A stretch of DNA of 64,000 nt, taken from assembly GCF_024582835.1 (NCBI RefSeq), contig NZ_CP102096.1:2232001-2296000 (forward strand), given 5' to 3'. Below, in pieces: positions 28,650 through 39,479 of this stretch. Origin of the DNA: Vibrio japonicus. Its GTDB lineage: Bacteria > Pseudomonadota > Gammaproteobacteria > Enterobacterales > Vibrionaceae. Below the pieces are notes generated by a model. It did no database searches, was not told the DNA's origin, and worked only from the letters and a program-made list of their open reading frames with translations. Positions within the stretch are counted from its first letter, which is position 1, and every line of letters begins with the position of its first letter. The translations under genes and the position numbers were made by a program.

Positions 28650-30240
28650 AGTGTTCGCGCGTCGCACGGAACTCAACATCTGGAAAACGTTCTTTTGCAA
28701 GATTCAAGTTAACCATCGTTGGTGCGATGTACGTTAGGTTATCACCGCCATCTAGTGCTAAGTTACTTTGGTTCTTACGCTGGAACTCATCCAGTTTCTT
28801 ACCATCTCCACATTCAACCCAACGAGCTGTTGCTACGTTAACGCCTTCGTAGATTGCTTCAACGTTGTATTCTGACTTCAAACGAGCCACAACTACGTCA
28901 AACTGAAGCACACCTACCGCACCAACGATAAGGTCGTTGTTTTGTAGCGGACGGAACACCTGTACTGCGCCCTCTTCTGATAGCTGAACCAAGCCTTTTA
29001 GTAGCTGCTTCTGCTTCAATGGATCTTTCAGACGAATACGACGGAACAGTTCTGGCGCGAAGTTAGGAATACCCGAGAACTTCAGTGACTCACCTTGGGT
29101 GAAGGTATCACCTATCTGGATAGTACCGTGGTTATGTAGACCAATGATGTCACCTGCGTAAGCGTGTTCTGCACGAGCACGGTCACCCGCCATAAAGGTT
29201 ACTGCATCAGAGATACTCACTTGCTTGCCTAGACGAACGTGGTTCATCTTCATGCCTTGCGTGTAAGTCCCCGATACGATACGCATGAATGCGATACGGT
29301 CACGGTGTTTTGGATCCATGTTTGCTTGGATTTTGAATACGAAACCAGAGAACTTCTCTTCTGTTGCTTCAACATCACGCTCAACCGCTTGACGAGTTTT
29401 CGGCGCTGGTGCCCATTCAGTCAGGCCATCTAACATGTGGTCAACACCAAAGTTACCCAATGCAGTACCGAAGTACACTGGCGTTAGTTCACCCGTTAGG
29501 AATAACTCTAGGTCGAATTCAGGACATGCGCCCATCACCAACTCAAGCTCTTCACGGACGCTTTCTGCTAGGCTTTCACCGACTTTTTCGTCGAGCTCTG
29601 GGTTATCCAGACCTTTAATGATACGAACTTCTTGAATCTCATGACCGTGGCCAGATTCGTAAAGAATCGTTTCATCACGGTGAATGTGGTACACACCTTT
29701 AAACTCTTTACCACAGCCGATTGGCCATGTGATAGGTGCGCACATCATACCCAGTTCGTTTTCTACTTCGTCCAATACTTCCATTGGATCACGAACGTCA
29801 CGGTCAAGTTTGTTCATGAAAGTCACGATTGGTGTATCACGCAGACGTGTAACTTCCATCAGCTTACGAGTACGATCCTCGACACCTTTTGCCGCGTCGA
29901 TAACCATCAAACACGAATCCACTGCCGTTAGAGTACGGTAAGTATCTTCCGAGAAGTCTTCGTGTCCTGGGGTATCAAGTAGGTTTACCAAGCAATCATT
30001 GTAAGGAAACTGCATCACAGAAGTGGTTACCGAGATACCACGTTCCTTTTCCATTTCCATCCAGTCAGATTTAGCGTGCTGTGCATTACCACGGCCTTTT
30101 ACGGTACCTGCTTTTTGGATAGCGTTTCCGAATAAAAGTACTTTTTCAGTGATGGTTGTTTTACCCGCATCCGGGTGCGAGATAATGGCGAATGTTCTAC
30201 GTTTAGACACTTCGCCCAAAAAAGCTGTATTTGACATCAA
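28648..30240 (-). CDS. prfC: Peptide chain release factor 3
   Basis: Ribosome-associated GTPase that recycles RF1 and RF2 after termination. The 530 residues start with a translational-GTPase domain: G1 [14 protein letters not shown]3 [14 protein letters not shown] and G4 TFMNKLDRD. The C-terminal RF3 domain contains [18 protein letters not shown]. The stop codon at 28648-28650 lies in an ERIC repeat. The start region is divergent from the GGDEF-EAL gene. The start may be the second ATG, one codon later. Confidence 0.97.
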   Translation of the reverse strand: MMSNTAFLGEVSKRRTFAIISHPDAGKTTITEKVLLFGNAIQKAGTVKGRGNAQHAKSDWMEMEKERGISVTTSVMQFPYNDCLVNLLDTPGHEDFSEDTYRTLTAVDSCLMVIDAAKGVEDRTRKLMEVTRLRDTPIVTFMNKLDRDVRDPMEVLDEVENELGMMCAPITWPIGCGKEFKGVYHIHRDETILYESGHGHEIQEVRIIKGLDNPELDEKVGESLAESVREELELVMGACPEFDLELFLTGELTPVYFGTALGNFGVDHMLDGLTEWAPAPKTRQAVERDVEATEEKFSGFVFKIQANMDPKHRDRIAFMRIVSGTYTQGMKMNHVRLGKQVSISDAVTFMAGDRARAEHAYAGDIIGLHNHGTIQIGDTFTQGESLKFSGIPNFAPELFRRIRLKDPLKQKQLLKGLVQLSEEGAVQVFRPLQNNDLIVGAVGVLQFDVVVARLKSEYNVEAIYEGVNVATARWVECGDGKKLDEFQRKNQSNLALDGGDNLTYIAPTMVNLNLAKERFPDVEFRATREH

Positions 30241-30454
30241 AAGTTCTTCTTCTGTCTGGTTACCAGAAGGTAAAAATCAGTTAACCTTTCGCTTCTGGGT
30301 GTTCGATTCAATTTTGCGCGGTATTCTCTCTTATATTCACTTAAGGGGCAACTTCCACAGTAAAAATGCCAGCGTATCAAAACGCGGACTATGGATGGAA
30401 CAACACGTGAGCGCCCAGCGATCCGATAAAGAAACCGAGGAACGGAATATAGTT

Positions 30455-32506
30455 ATGCTGAAAAGTAGCAAAATAAACTCTCTCGCCTTTCGCCAAGCGA
30501 AAACTGTATTTTTTGTCTCGGTACTTCTTGGAGTGTGCTTTGGCCTTTACCATATTGTGGTGGATTTGCATCAAGAGAAAAACAGAATTGAAGAACACTA
30601 TCAGTTTAAGCTCATGCAAAATTACTCAAGCGCGAGTCTTGCCGCTTATCACTTAAGTCCTTTATTAGCCGATCAGGTCGCAACAAGCTTAATGATTGAC
30701 CAAGGCATTTATAAAGTGGAAATCATTGATAACTTCGGGGAAGTCTTAGCCCAAAACTCTCGTCAAGTTTCACCTTCCAGCCCTTTGGTAACGTTGCTTT
30801 CAGACTTCCTCATACCTGAAAAACCTATATTCGAGATAGAACTGCACCAACCAAACTCGCACATTAACGTCGGTCAACTCGTTTTTTCGATCAATGGCAA
30901 CAGCATCGCCAAAGATTTTTTGGCAAAAACCAACACCATTTTGCTTTTTGACCTATTTAGGAATGCGATTCTGACGTCAATTTTGCTGCTTTTCTTTTAC
31001 CACAAAATGTCGAAACCTATCGTTACACTAAGTAACTGGGTGAACGCACTGCACAACGGTAAAAATGAAACGCCTCCACCCGCACTTCATCGTCGTGATG
31101 AACTGGGCACTTTGGCTGTATCTTTTCACAACCTTTTTAAAGATAAAGAAATCGCCAAGCAGAAACTCAACAAACTCGCTTACTACGACCCTCTTACTGG
31201 TTTAGCTAATCGTAGTCTATTGCTTCAATTACTTTCTGGTGCGGTGCAAAAAGCAGAGCAAACGGATCAAAATGGTGCACTTTTTTACCTAGACTTAGAC
31301 CGATTTAAAACCATCAATGACTCTCTAGGACACACGATCGGGGACAAGTTAATACAAGCTGTGTCTCTGCGCCTGAAATCATGGCTAGACGATAGATACA
31401 CAGCAGCACGCATAGGTGGAGATGAGTTTGTCATCCTGCTTCCTGACACGTCAAAGGAACAAGCTTTAGAACAAGCCCAACAGCTAATGTCAGTCATCTC
31501 CAACCCATACTCCATCGACGGACATCAACTCTACTGTACGGCCAGTGCTGGTATCACGACTTTCCCCTCTTCTGGCTCTAGAGACATCGAATTTTTGCGT
31601 CAGGCCGATACCGCACTATATAAAGCGAAGGCAAAAGGAAATAATAAGTTTGTTCTCTACCATCCAAAAATGCAGGCTCAAATAGAATCTTTCCTAGAAG
31701 TAGAAAGAGGGTTGCACGAAGCGTTAAAGAAAAATCAGTTAGAGCTGTACTACCAACCGCAAGTGAATCGCGATCATCAAATCGTCGGTGTTGAAGCGTT
31801 AATACGCTGGAATCACCCTGAAAAAGGCGTTTTGCCTCCGGGACTTTTTATGCCGATTGCAGAAGAAACGGGGCAGATATTACAAATAGGCAACTGGATC
31901 ATTGAACGCGCTTGCTTCCAATTTTCTGAATGGCAAAAGCAGGGCGTTTTACCTGATACTCTACAAAGAATTGCCATCAACATTAGCCCACTGCAATTTT
32001 CACAAGACTCGTTTGTCGATCATATTAATGAAGCGCTAGAACAAGCGGGGATTAGTGGCAAAAACATTGAGTTAGAGATAACTGAAAGCCTGCTTCTGGA
32101 TAATATGGACAGCGCAATCAAAAAAATGGAGCTGTTGAAAGAAAAGCACATCAAGATTTCTATCGATGATTTTGGGACAGGCTACTCTTCGTTAAAATAC
32201 CTAAAGCACTTGGCTGTTGATGTATTGAAAATCGATCGATCATTTGTCACACAGCTACATCTAGATACTACTGACCAAGCCATTGTCGATGCCATCATTA
32301 TGACAGCCAAACGGTTAAATCTCGATGTGATCGCTGAAGGCGTGGAAGATGTTAATGAACTCACTGTTTTAAAAGCAATGGGCTGCTATCAATTCCAAGG
32401 TTACTTATTTGATAAACCACTGCCAGAACAAGAATTGCGGAAACGATTTGCAGAAAACTACTACCACATCGAAGAGACTCACTTAATCACTTCCATCAAT
32501 ATCTAA
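30455..32506 (+). CDS. Membrane GGDEF-EAL protein, predicted c-di-GMP phosphodiesterase
   Basis: A 683-residue inner-membrane protein: TM ~18-37, periplasmic domain ~38-160, TM ~161-182, HAMP-like linker, GGDEF domain ~240-400 and EAL domain ~415-660. The GGDEF motif is intact (ARIGGDEFVILLP), but no RxxD inhibitory site precedes it. The EAL domain has all catalytic residues: EALIRW, NISPLQF, ELEITES, IDDFGTGYSS, LKIDRSF and IAEGVED. So an active phosphodiesterase is likely; cyclase activity is possible. The start 30455 is inferred because longer in-frame readings run over prfC. A GGDEF-EAL gene sits next to prfC in V. cholerae too. Confidence 0.88.
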   Translation: MLKSSKINSLAFRQAKTVFFVSVLLGVCFGLYHIVVDLHQEKNRIEEHYQFKLMQNYSSASLAAYHLSPLLADQVATSLMIDQGIYKVEIIDNFGEVLAQNSRQVSPSSPLVTLLSDFLIPEKPIFEIELHQPNSHINVGQLVFSINGNSIAKDFLAKTNTILLFDLFRNAILTSILLLFFYHKMSKPIVTLSNWVNALHNGKNETPPPALHRRDELGTLAVSFHNLFKDKEIAKQKLNKLAYYDPLTGLANRSLLLQLLSGAVQKAEQTDQNGALFYLDLDRFKTINDSLGHTIGDKLIQAVSLRLKSWLDDRYTAARIGGDEFVILLPDTSKEQALEQAQQLMSVISNPYSIDGHQLYCTASAGITTFPSSGSRDIEFLRQADTALYKAKAKGNNKFVLYHPKMQAQIESFLEVERGLHEALKKNQLELYYQPQVNRDHQIVGVEALIRWNHPEKGVLPPGLFMPIAEETGQILQIGNWIIERACFQFSEWQKQGVLPDTLQRIAINISPLQFSQDSFVDHINEALEQAGISGKNIELEITESLLLDNMDSAIKKMELLKEKHIKISIDDFGTGYSSLKYLKHLAVDVLKIDRSFVTQLHLDTTDQAIVDAIIMTAKRLNLDVIAEGVEDVNELTVLKAMGCYQFQGYLFDKPLPEQELRKRFAENYYHIEETHLITSINI

Positions 32507-32521
32507 GCGCAACGTTTTAAT

Positions 32522-32968
32522 CTAAAAGAAGATGTAACTCATGATGATTGCATCTTCTTTCCCATTCGTTGTTGGGTAGTAATTCCTTCGTCTATCGACT
32601 TCGTTAAAACCCATGGATTCATATAAGTCAAAGGCCTTAGCGTTGCTTTCCCTTACTTCCAACCACGCACTTTCTGCGCCTAGGCTCTCACACATCTCAA
32701 TAAAGGCATCGATAAGTTTTCTTCCATAACCTTTACCTTGATACATAGGATTAACCGCGATATTAAGCAACGTCACTTCTCCTACAATGTTTTGCGCGTA
32801 GAAGTAGCCTAGGATCTGCTCTCCCTCAACCAATACATGGTGACAGGCACCGCGTGAGTTTACATCGCGGATCATTTTGTTTGACCAAGGATGTGAATGC
32901 GCTTGTTTTTCAATAAGCCATACTTGGTCTAGGTGGTTTTCGTTTAAAGGTAAAATGGTCAGTGACAT
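32522..32968 (-). CDS. rimI: Ribosomal protein S18-alanine N-acetyltransferase
   Basis: GNAT enzyme that acetylates the N-terminal alanine of ribosomal protein S18. The 148 residues include VEKxxH-like IEKQAHSHPW, the acetyl-CoA loop YQGKGYGRKLID and WLEVRESNAKAFDLYESMGF. The start is ATG 32968, one base after the holD stop, so translation is coupled; longer readings into holD are rejected. It converges with the GGDEF-EAL gene with only 15 bp between them. Confidence 0.93.
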   Translation of the reverse strand: MSLTILPLNENHLDQVWLIEKQAHSHPWSNKMIRDVNSRGACHHVLVEGEQILGYFYAQNIVGEVTLLNIAVNPMYQGKGYGRKLIDAFIEMCESLGAESAWLEVRESNAKAFDLYESMGFNEVDRRRNYYPTTNGKEDAIIMSYIFF

Positions 32969-32969
32969 A

Positions 32970-33368
32970 TTATTGATAAGAACAGATTTGTTGCCAAAGC
33001 GCTCGACGCTGCTCGTTATTGCCATCAATTTGACTGAGTTTCAAAGACGTAAGCATGTTGGCATTCGCCACCGCTAACGCTTCACAACCAGCAAACCATA
33101 CCCACTTCAGTTGATGCTCAGTTAATTGGCTCAACTGTTCAGGGTAAATATGACGAGCTTCATCCAACGATAAGTGAATACTCTTCAAAACACGCTCAAA
33201 CAATAAAGTGATGTCTTTTTGAGGGTATTCAGGCGAGACCAACAATACTTTACACGACTCAGGCAGCTCCAACCCGGGTACTTGATAACCCTGTAGTCTC
33301 TCTGGGTGAATCAGCTCATAGCGCTGAATTCCCATCTCTTGTAAATATTGTGCTTGGTGTTGTGGCAT
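32970..33368 (-). CDS. holD: DNA polymerase III psi subunit
   Basis: Small subunit that with chi links the clamp loader to single-stranded-DNA-binding protein. The 132 residues open with MPQHQAQYLQEMGIQRYELI, typical for HolD, whose N-terminus contacts the clamp loader. The rest (LLVSPEYP, WVWFAGCEA) fits the chi-binding domain. In E. coli holD overlaps rimI likewise. HolD diverges fast between genera; the position beside rimI supports the call. Confidence 0.87.
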   Translation of the reverse strand: MPQHQAQYLQEMGIQRYELIHPERLQGYQVPGLELPESCKVLLVSPEYPQKDITLLFERVLKSIHLSLDEARHIYPEQLSQLTEHQLKWVWFAGCEALAVANANMLTSLKLSQIDGNNEQRRALWQQICSYQ

Positions 33369-33471
33369 AAGGAATCATAGATGGTTAGAACAGGCCGATC
33401 CTAACACAAAAACTCAAAATTAACGGCGTAATTTACCATCTCAGATAAGCGAAAGTGGAAAATGGAATAAT

Positions 33472-33502
33472 CGTTGGCGTTGTTATCACCACAACGCCAA
33501 CG
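33472..33502 (-). terminator. Perfect 12-bp hairpin after glmM
   Basis: CGTTGGCGTTGT / ACAACGCCAACG with a 7-base loop, 18 bp beyond the glmM stop. On the minus strand ATTATTCC follows, so the T-run is imperfect, but stem strength and position favour transcript termination. Confidence 0.6.
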
Positions 33503-33519
33503 TTCAAAATGCAGGAAGA

Positions 33520-34860
33520 TTAGAAGCTTGATTTCACTGCTTCTGCAATTTTAAGAGCAGATGCTTGTACCAGTGCCGCATCTTCACCTTCTACCATGAC
33601 ACGAATTAGAGGCTCCGTACCTGATTTACGCAGCAATACTCGACCTTTGTCACCCAGCTCGGCTTCTACTTCAGCAACAGAAACTTTTACCGCGTCGGCT
33701 TCGAGTGGATTTGAATCACCAGAGAAACGGACATTCTCAAGCACTTGAGGGTACAGCGTCATGCCTTGAGATAGATCGTACAAAGACATATCACTGCCCA
33801 CCACAGAGGCAAGAACTTGCAACGCAGCAACAATCGCATCACCAGTCGTGACTTTATCGAGTAGAATCACATGGCCTGAATTCTCAGCTCCAATTTTCCA
33901 ACCTTTTGATATCAGTTGCTCCATCACATAGCGATCGCCCACTGCAGCACGTACAAAAGGAATTCCTAGCTGCTTAAGGCCGTTTTCCATACCAAGGTTG
34001 GTCATTAGTGTCCCCACTACGCCACCTTTTAGCTCACCACGACGTAAGGCATCTCGCGCGATGATGTAAGCAATCTGGTCACCGTCAACTTTGTTACCCA
34101 GATGGTCAACCATGATGATTCGGTCGCCGTCACCGTCAAAAGCCAAACCTAGGTCCGCTTGCTCGTCGATGACACGTTTTTGCAACGCACGTACATCTGT
34201 CGCACCCACTTCATCATTGATGTTTGTACCATTCGGCTCAACACCCATAGTGATCACTTCAGCGCCTAACTCAGAAAAGACCGCTGGCGCAATGTGATAA
34301 GTCGCACCATGGGCACAGTCAACAACGATTTTCAACTCACCGAGGCTAAGTTTTGACGGGAATGTGCTCTTACAGAATTCGATATAACGTCCAGCAGCAT
34401 CATTCAATCTTGTCGCCTTACCAAGCAACGCAGATTCAACGCATTCAATCTCTTTGTCCAACTCGGCTTCAATAGCAAGCTCGACCTCATCAGGAAGCTT
34501 CGTCCCTTCCGAAGAGAAAAATTTGATGCCATTGTCAAAATAGGGGTTGTGCGATGCCGATATCACAATCCCTGCCTCTGCGCGGAAGGTTTGAGTGAGA
34601 TACGCAACCGCTGGCGTCGGCATTGGACCTGTAAATGTGGCTTTAAGCCCTGCAGCAGCCAATCCAGCTTCTAAAGCAGATTCCAACATATAACCTGAAA
34701 TTCGCGTATCTTTACCGATAATCACTTTCTTAGTGCCCTGTTTCGCCAGTACACGACCTGCAGCCCAGCCAAGCTTTAGGACGAAATCAGGAGTAATTGG
34801 ATATTGGCCAACCTTGCCACGAACACCGTCAGTACCAAAATAGCGTCTTTTATCAGACAT
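33520..34860 (-). CDS. glmM: Phosphoglucosamine mutase
   Basis: Converts glucosamine-6-phosphate to glucosamine-1-phosphate for UDP-GlcNAc and peptidoglycan. The 446 residues include the phosphoserine site in [15 protein letters not shown] near residue 102. The metal-binding loop [11 protein letters not shown] near 242 and the C-terminal [17 protein letters not shown] are also visible. It follows folP by 16 bp in the ftsH-folP-glmM run. In E. coli secG follows; here a hairpin and holD follow. Confidence 0.97.
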   Translation of the reverse strand: MSDKRRYFGTDGVRGKVGQYPITPDFVLKLGWAAGRVLAKQGTKKVIIGKDTRISGYMLESALEAGLAAAGLKATFTGPMPTPAVAYLTQTFRAEAGIVISASHNPYFDNGIKFFSSEGTKLPDEVELAIEAELDKEIECVESALLGKATRLNDAAGRYIEFCKSTFPSKLSLGELKIVVDCAHGATYHIAPAVFSELGAEVITMGVEPNGTNINDEVGATDVRALQKRVIDEQADLGLAFDGDGDRIIMVDHLGNKVDGDQIAYIIARDALRRGELKGGVVGTLMTNLGMENGLKQLGIPFVRAAVGDRYVMEQLISKGWKIGAENSGHVILLDKVTTGDAIVAALQVLASVVGSDMSLYDLSQGMTLYPQVLENVRFSGDSNPLEADAVKVSVAEVEAELGDKGRVLLRKSGTEPLIRVMVEGEDAALVQASALKIAEAVKSSF

Positions 34861-34876
34861 GAGTTTTCCTTTATTT

Positions 34877-35713
34877 TTATCTTAAGTGGTTAGCGTTAAC
34901 CATCATAACCACTTTCATCGCATCTAATGTTTGCTCAAAGTCGTGAACACGTATAATTTGTGCGCCTTTCATCGCTGCAATGGTAGCGCAGCTAACACTG
35001 GCCGCAGCACATTCTGCCGGGGCTTTATCCAGTAGTTTGAAAACCATCGACTTTCGAGACATACCAGCAAGAAGCGGTAAACCAAATTGGTGGAAGTCTT
35101 CTAGATGAGCCAGCATATGATAATTGTGTTCGATCGTTTTACCAAACCCAAAGCCAGGATCAAGGATAAGCTGCTCTCGCTTGATGCCAACAGCTTCACA
35201 GGCCGCAATCCGCTCCTGCAGAAACTCACCGACCTCTGTCATTAGATCGCCATATTGAGGCTCGTTTTGCATGGTTCTAGGTTGTCCTTGCATGTGCATC
35301 AGACAAATTGGCAAACCGGCTTCCGCTGCCACTTCAAGCGCGCCCGGTTCTTGCAGTGCACGAATATCGTTAATGATATCCGCTCCCACTTCCACAGCTT
35401 GGCGCATCACTTCCGCTTTACTGGTATCAATCGAAATCCATACGTCGTATTGCTCACGAATCGCTTTAATAACTGGAACTACACGTGCAAGTTCATCTTC
35501 CTGGCTCACTTCAGGCGCACCTGGACGAGTCGATTCTCCACCAATATCAATGATGGATACTCCAGCGTCTATCATGCGTTTCGCTTGTGCCAGTGCGTTA
35601 TCGAGAGAGTTAAATTTACCACCGTCAGAGAAAGAGTCAGGGGTAACATTGAGAATGCCCATCACTTGAGGTTGCGACAGGTCTAGAGTTTTGTTGTTTG
35701 CTGCAATTATCAT
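34877..35713 (-). CDS. folP: Dihydropteroate synthase
   Basis: Joins p-aminobenzoate to the pterin in folate synthesis; target of sulfonamides. The 278 residues show [30 protein letters not shown] and [12 protein letters not shown], the standard family motifs. The start (ATG 35713) comes 53 bp after the ftsH stop, with a terminator-like hairpin between, so it may be expressed by read-through or from a promoter within ftsH. Confidence 0.97.
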   Translation of the reverse strand: MIIAANNKTLDLSQPQVMGILNVTPDSFSDGGKFNSLDNALAQAKRMIDAGVSIIDIGGESTRPGAPEVSQEDELARVVPVIKAIREQYDVWISIDTSKAEVMRQAVEVGADIINDIRALQEPGALEVAAEAGLPICLMHMQGQPRTMQNEPQYGDLMTEVGEFLQERIAACEAVGIKREQLILDPGFGFGKTIEHNYHMLAHLEDFHQFGLPLLAGMSRKSMVFKLLDKAPAECAAASVSCATIAAMKGAQIIRVHDFEQTLDAMKVVMMVNANHLR

Positions 35714-35726
35714 ATTAAAAATACAA

Positions 35727-35750
35727 AAACCCCGAGTTGCCCCGGGGTTT
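35727..35750 (-). terminator. Terminator between ftsH and folP
   Basis: Stem AAACCCCG / CGGGGTTT with an 8-base loop, followed on the minus strand by TTTTTGTATTTTT. It lies directly in front of folP. Confidence 0.75.
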
Positions 35751-35766
35751 AATCTTAAAAAACGAA

Positions 35767-37725
35767 TTATTCAGAATCTTTCTTCTCTGGCGCTTCGCTA
35801 GAGCTTTCTTCTGACCCTTTAACTTGCTCAGTTTGAGTTGGCTTTTGCTCTGCAGGCTCATCTTCTTTCGCAGTTTGCTTGTTGCTTGGGTTATCTCCCC
35901 AACCGGCAGGCTCACGAATGTCTGATTTGCGCTCCATCAAGTCATCAATTTGACCCGCATCGATAGTCTCATATTTCATAAGAGCATCTTTCATTGAGTG
36001 CATAATATCCATATTGTCTTCTAGGATTTGTTTCGCGCGCTCATAGTTGCGGTCGATAATTTGACGTACTTCGTCATCAATCAGCTTCGCTGTATCATCT
36101 GACATATGTTTAGTCTGAGTAACACTGCGGCCAAGGAACACTTCACCTTCATCTTCAGCATAAAGTAGCGGACCTAGTTTTTCAGAGAAGCCCCACTGTG
36201 TCACCATCTTACGAGCAATTTCGGTTGCGCGTTCGATATCGTTAGACGCACCAGTAGACACTTTTTCTGCACCATAGATAAGCTCTTCTGCAAGACGTCC
36301 GCCGTAAAGGCTTGAAATCATAGACTCAAGATGCTGACGAGACATACTCACACGGTCTTGCTCTGGTAGGTACATTGTCACACCAAGCGCACGACCACGT
36401 GGGATGATTGAGACTTTGTATACCGGATCATGCTCAGGAACCAAACGACCAACAATTGCGTGACCTGCTTCGTGGTAAGCTGTTGATTCTTTGGTTTCTT
36501 CAGACATTACCATTGAACGGCGCTCTGCACCCATCATGATTTTGTCTTTCGCCAGTTCAAACTCGACCATAGAAACGTTGCGCTTATTACCACGCGCAGC
36601 AAACAGTGCCGCTTCGTTAACTAGGTTCGCTAGATCCGCACCAGAAAAGCCTGGTGTACCACGTGCAATCAACGATGGCTCTACATCACCAGCAAGAGGA
36701 ACTTTACGCATGTGAACTTTAAGAATCTGTTCACGGCCGCGGACATCAGGAAGACCAACCACAACTTGACGGTCAAAACGACCAGGACGAAGTAACGCTG
36801 GATCTAGAACGTCCGGACGGTTAGTTGCAGCGATAACAATAATGCCTTCGTTACCTTCAAAGCCATCCATCTCAACCAGCATTTGGTTTAGTGTCTGTTC
36901 ACGTTCGTCGTGACCACCACCAACACCTGCGCCACGCTGGCGACCTACGGCATCGATCTCATCGATAAAGATGATACATGGTGATGCTTTTTTCGCTTGC
37001 TCGAACATGTCACGCACACGAGACGCACCAACACCCACGAACATTTCTACGAAATCAGAACCTGAGATAGTAAAGAACGGTACTTTTGCTTCACCAGCAA
37101 TGGCTTTTGCCAGTAGCGTTTTACCTGTACCTGGAGGACCAACCATCAAAACACCAGTCGGAATTTTACCGCCCAGTTTTTGGAATCGGCTTGGGTCACG
37201 CAGGTAATCAACCAGCTCTTTCACATCTTCTTTTGCTTCATCACAACCTGCGACATCAGCGAAAGTTGTCTTGATTTGCTCTTCGCTCATCATACGAGCT
37301 TTGCTCTTACCAAAGGACATAGCGCCTTTGCCGCCACCGCCTTGCATCTGACGCATGAAGAAAATCCAAACGCCGATCAGTAAGATCATAGGGAACCATG
37401 AAATGAAAATTGTACCTAGTAGGCTTTGCTCTTCAGGAGGCGTGCCTTGTACTTTCACGTTTTGATTAATCAGGTCATCTAGAAGCTTTTGGTCGTAGAC
37501 CGGCATGTAAGTAACATAACGCGCGCCGCCGCCACGACGAGTGAAAGTAATCTCACCGTCTTTAAATGTTGCTTCCTGAATCTGGCCTTGGCCAACTTCC
37601 TGTACAAATGTAGTGTAATCAACCGCTCTGCCGTTACTTTCACCAGGGCCAAAGCTCTGAAATACCGACATTAAGACTACAGCGATCACAAGCCACAGAA
37701 TTAAATTTTTTGCCATGTCACTCAA
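35767..37725 (-). CDS. ftsH: ATP-dependent zinc metalloprotease FtsH
   Basis: Membrane-anchored AAA+ protease degrading membrane proteins and regulators such as LpxC. The 652 residues have TM1 (5-25) and TM2 (~100-120). The AAA+ domain carries [21 protein letters not shown] and [21 protein letters not shown]; the zinc site is HEAGH. The C-terminal ~50 residues are acidic and low-complexity. Start taken as TTG 37725 (LSDMAKNL), because AGAGG is eight bases upstream; ATG 37716 would be 17 bases from it. rlmE lies upstream on the same strand, as in E. coli. Confidence 0.97.
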   Translation of the reverse strand: MSDMAKNLILWLVIAVVLMSVFQSFGPGESNGRAVDYTTFVQEVGQGQIQEATFKDGEITFTRRGGGARYVTYMPVYDQKLLDDLINQNVKVQGTPPEEQSLLGTIFISWFPMILLIGVWIFFMRQMQGGGGKGAMSFGKSKARMMSEEQIKTTFADVAGCDEAKEDVKELVDYLRDPSRFQKLGGKIPTGVLMVGPPGTGKTLLAKAIAGEAKVPFFTISGSDFVEMFVGVGASRVRDMFEQAKKASPCIIFIDEIDAVGRQRGAGVGGGHDEREQTLNQMLVEMDGFEGNEGIIVIAATNRPDVLDPALLRPGRFDRQVVVGLPDVRGREQILKVHMRKVPLAGDVEPSLIARGTPGFSGADLANLVNEAALFAARGNKRNVSMVEFELAKDKIMMGAERRSMVMSEETKESTAYHEAGHAIVGRLVPEHDPVYKVSIIPRGRALGVTMYLPEQDRVSMSRQHLESMISSLYGGRLAEELIYGAEKVSTGASNDIERATEIARKMVTQWGFSEKLGPLLYAEDEGEVFLGRSVTQTKHMSDDTAKLIDDEVRQIIDRNYERAKQILEDNMDIMHSMKDALMKYETIDAGQIDDLMERKSDIREPAGWGDNPSNKQTAKEDEPAEQKPTQTEQVKGSEESSSEAPEKKDSE

Positions 37726-37824
37726 GGTGTCAGCCTCTCGATAACTAATTGTAATTAAAAGGTAGGGTACTACAGTTTATTAGCTGTAGCTAGATTGTTA
37801 ACTGCTTCGAAAAAAACCAAATAG

Positions 37825-38454
37825 TTAACCTTTGTAACCAGTGGCTACAATATAAACTTCTCGAGAACGTGCTCTTGAAGAGTCTGGTTTACGAATTTTC
37901 ACGACTTTAAACATGTCGCGAACATCTTTTACGTACTGATCAAAGCCTTCGCCTTGGAACACTTTAACAGCAAAGCTACCATTAGGCGCAAGAACTTGTC
38001 GACACATATCTAATGCTAGCTCCACAAGGTACATCGCACGAGGTTGATCGACAGATAAATTTCCTGCCATATTAGGAGCCATGTCTGACATTACCACGTC
38101 AACCATATTTGGTTGAATTCGCTCGAGTAGTGCCTCTAGCACCGCCTCTTCACGAAAATCCCCCTGAAGGAATGCTACACCAGCAATAGAGTCCATTGGG
38201 AGGATATCACACGCAATAACTTGACCTTCATCACCCACAATTTTTGCGGCATATTGAGACCAACCACCCGGAGCAGCGCCTAAATCGACAACTGTCATAC
38301 CCGGTTTTAGCAGCTTATCTTTGTCTTGGATCTCTTCGATTTTGAAAATGGCACGCGAACGATAGCCTTTTTTCTTGGCTTCATTTACGTATTTATCATC
38401 AAAATGCTCTTTCAACCAACGGCCCGAGCTCGCTGAATGTTTTTGTTTGCTCAT
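37825..38454 (-). CDS. rlmE: 23S rRNA (uridine2552-2'-O)-methyltransferase
   Basis: Methylates U2552 in the A-loop of 23S rRNA during 50S maturation; heat-inducible in E. coli (RrmJ/FtsJ). The 209 residues begin [20 protein letters not shown], with SAM motif [17 protein letters not shown] and catalytic region [13 protein letters not shown] place the start at 38454; the reading 28 codons longer has no family support. Divergent from yhbY over 113 bp, as in E. coli. Confidence 0.96.
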   Translation of the reverse strand: MSKQKHSASSGRWLKEHFDDKYVNEAKKKGYRSRAIFKIEEIQDKDKLLKPGMTVVDLGAAPGGWSQYAAKIVGDEGQVIACDILPMDSIAGVAFLQGDFREEAVLEALLERIQPNMVDVVMSDMAPNMAGNLSVDQPRAMYLVELALDMCRQVLAPNGSFAVKVFQGEGFDQYVKDVRDMFKVVKIRKPDSSRARSREVYIVATGYKG

Positions 38455-38567
38455 TTGATTCCTAACAGATAGAGGGACCAACATACCCAATAAATTATAG
38501 TCTTCAGGGATAGATGGCGTTAAAATGGTATTTTTCAACCCTTATATTAAAGAAAATTGGCCGCGTA

Positions 38568-38864
38568 ATGAACCTAAGCACCAAACAAAAACAGCATCTA
38601 AAAGGCCTAGCGCACAGTCTAAAACCTGTTGTGCTTATGGGCGCAAATGGACTTACTGAAGCTGTTCTAGCGGAAATCGAGATTGCTCTGAACCACCATG
38701 AGCTAATCAAAGTGAAAGTAGCATCTGAAGATCGCGAAACTAAAAACCTGATTATTGAAGCAATTGTACGCGAAACCGGCGCAGAGAAAGTTCAAGTAAT
38801 TGGCAAGACTTTAGTTCTATTCCGTCAAACAGATGAACGCAAAATCGAACTGCCACGTAAATAA
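38568..38864 (+). CDS. yhbY: Ribosome assembly RNA-binding protein YhbY
   Basis: CRM-domain protein that binds pre-50S particles. The 98 residues MNLSTKQKQHLKGLAHSLKP, the GxxG loop ANGLTEAVL and LIKVKV, GKTLVLFR are diagnostic. Start ATG 38568 matches the family; the upstream in-frame ATG at 38514 lies in the promoter region. It converges with greA onto a shared terminator. Confidence 0.95.
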   Translation: MNLSTKQKQHLKGLAHSLKPVVLMGANGLTEAVLAEIEIALNHHELIKVKVASEDRETKNLIIEAIVRETGAEKVQVIGKTLVLFRQTDERKIELPRK

Positions 38865-38893
38865 TACGGACTTTGCTGTAAGTTACGAACATT

Positions 38894-38919
38894 AAAAAGG
38901 TCGCAATCGCGACCTTTTT
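38894..38919 (+). terminator. Bidirectional terminator between yhbY and greA
   Basis: Stem AAAAAGGTCGC / GCGACCTTTTT with loop AATC; usable by both converging genes. Confidence 0.92.
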
Positions 38920-38939
38920 TGATTCTCGATACGCTGCGC

Positions 38940-39413
38940 TTAAATGTAGTTTACGCGATCAATTTCGAAGTCGCGTTCGCCACCTGGTGTTGAAATCAAA
39001 ACCTCATCACCTTCCATTTTGCCAATAAGTCCGCGTGCGATTGGTGAACTTACAGAGATACGACCCGCTTTGATGTCCGCCTCATCCTCACCAACGATTT
39101 GGTATGTTTTTTCTTCTTCCGTATCGCAGTCAATCAGAGTCACTGTCGAACCAAAGATAACCTTACCCGTGTTGTCCATTTTGGTCACATCAATCACTTG
39201 TGCAACCGACAGTTTATATTCGATATCACGGATTTGAGCTTCACAAATACCCTGCTCCTCACGAGCTGCATGGTACTCTGCGTTTTCCTTTAAATCACCT
39301 AGCTCACGCGCTTCAGCAATGGCTTCAGAAATCTGTGGGCGAAGCTTTAATAGTTTGTCTAGTTCTTCACGCAGCTTTTGTTCACCGCGTACGGTCATTG
39401 GGACTTTTTCCAT
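38940..39413 (-). CDS. greA: Transcription elongation factor GreA
   Basis: Rescues backtracked RNA polymerase by stimulating transcript cleavage. The 157 residues form an N-terminal coiled coil with the acidic tip in [20 protein letters not shown]. The C-terminal FKBP-like domain has [19 protein letters not shown] 39413 ([14 protein letters not shown]) replaces the 16-codon longer reading that runs back through a leader hairpin. See the leader element at 39445-39479. Confidence 0.96.
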   Translation of the reverse strand: MEKVPMTVRGEQKLREELDKLLKLRPQISEAIAEARELGDLKENAEYHAAREEQGICEAQIRDIEYKLSVAQVIDVTKMDNTGKVIFGSTVTLIDCDTEEEKTYQIVGEDEADIKAGRISVSSPIARGLIGKMEGDEVLISTPGGERDFEIDRVNYI

Positions 39414-39444
39414 TATGTACCTCATTCCAAAGCTATCTTTGGAC

Positions 39445-39479
39445 AAAACAAAACTACCCAATCCGACGGATTAGGTAGT
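39445..39479 (-). promoter_or_regulatory. Terminator-like hairpin in the greA leader
   Basis: On the minus strand ACTACC-T-AATCC-GTC-GGATT-G-GGTAGT (39479-39453) is followed by TTTGTTTTG (39452-39444), about 40 bases before the greA ATG. E. coli greA has leader terminators that release the small RNA GraL; this has the same position. An inverted repeat GTTTGTT / AACAAAC (39494-39515) lies further upstream. The remaining gap to ompU (39520-39949) is A-rich with no credible gene. Confidence 0.55.
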
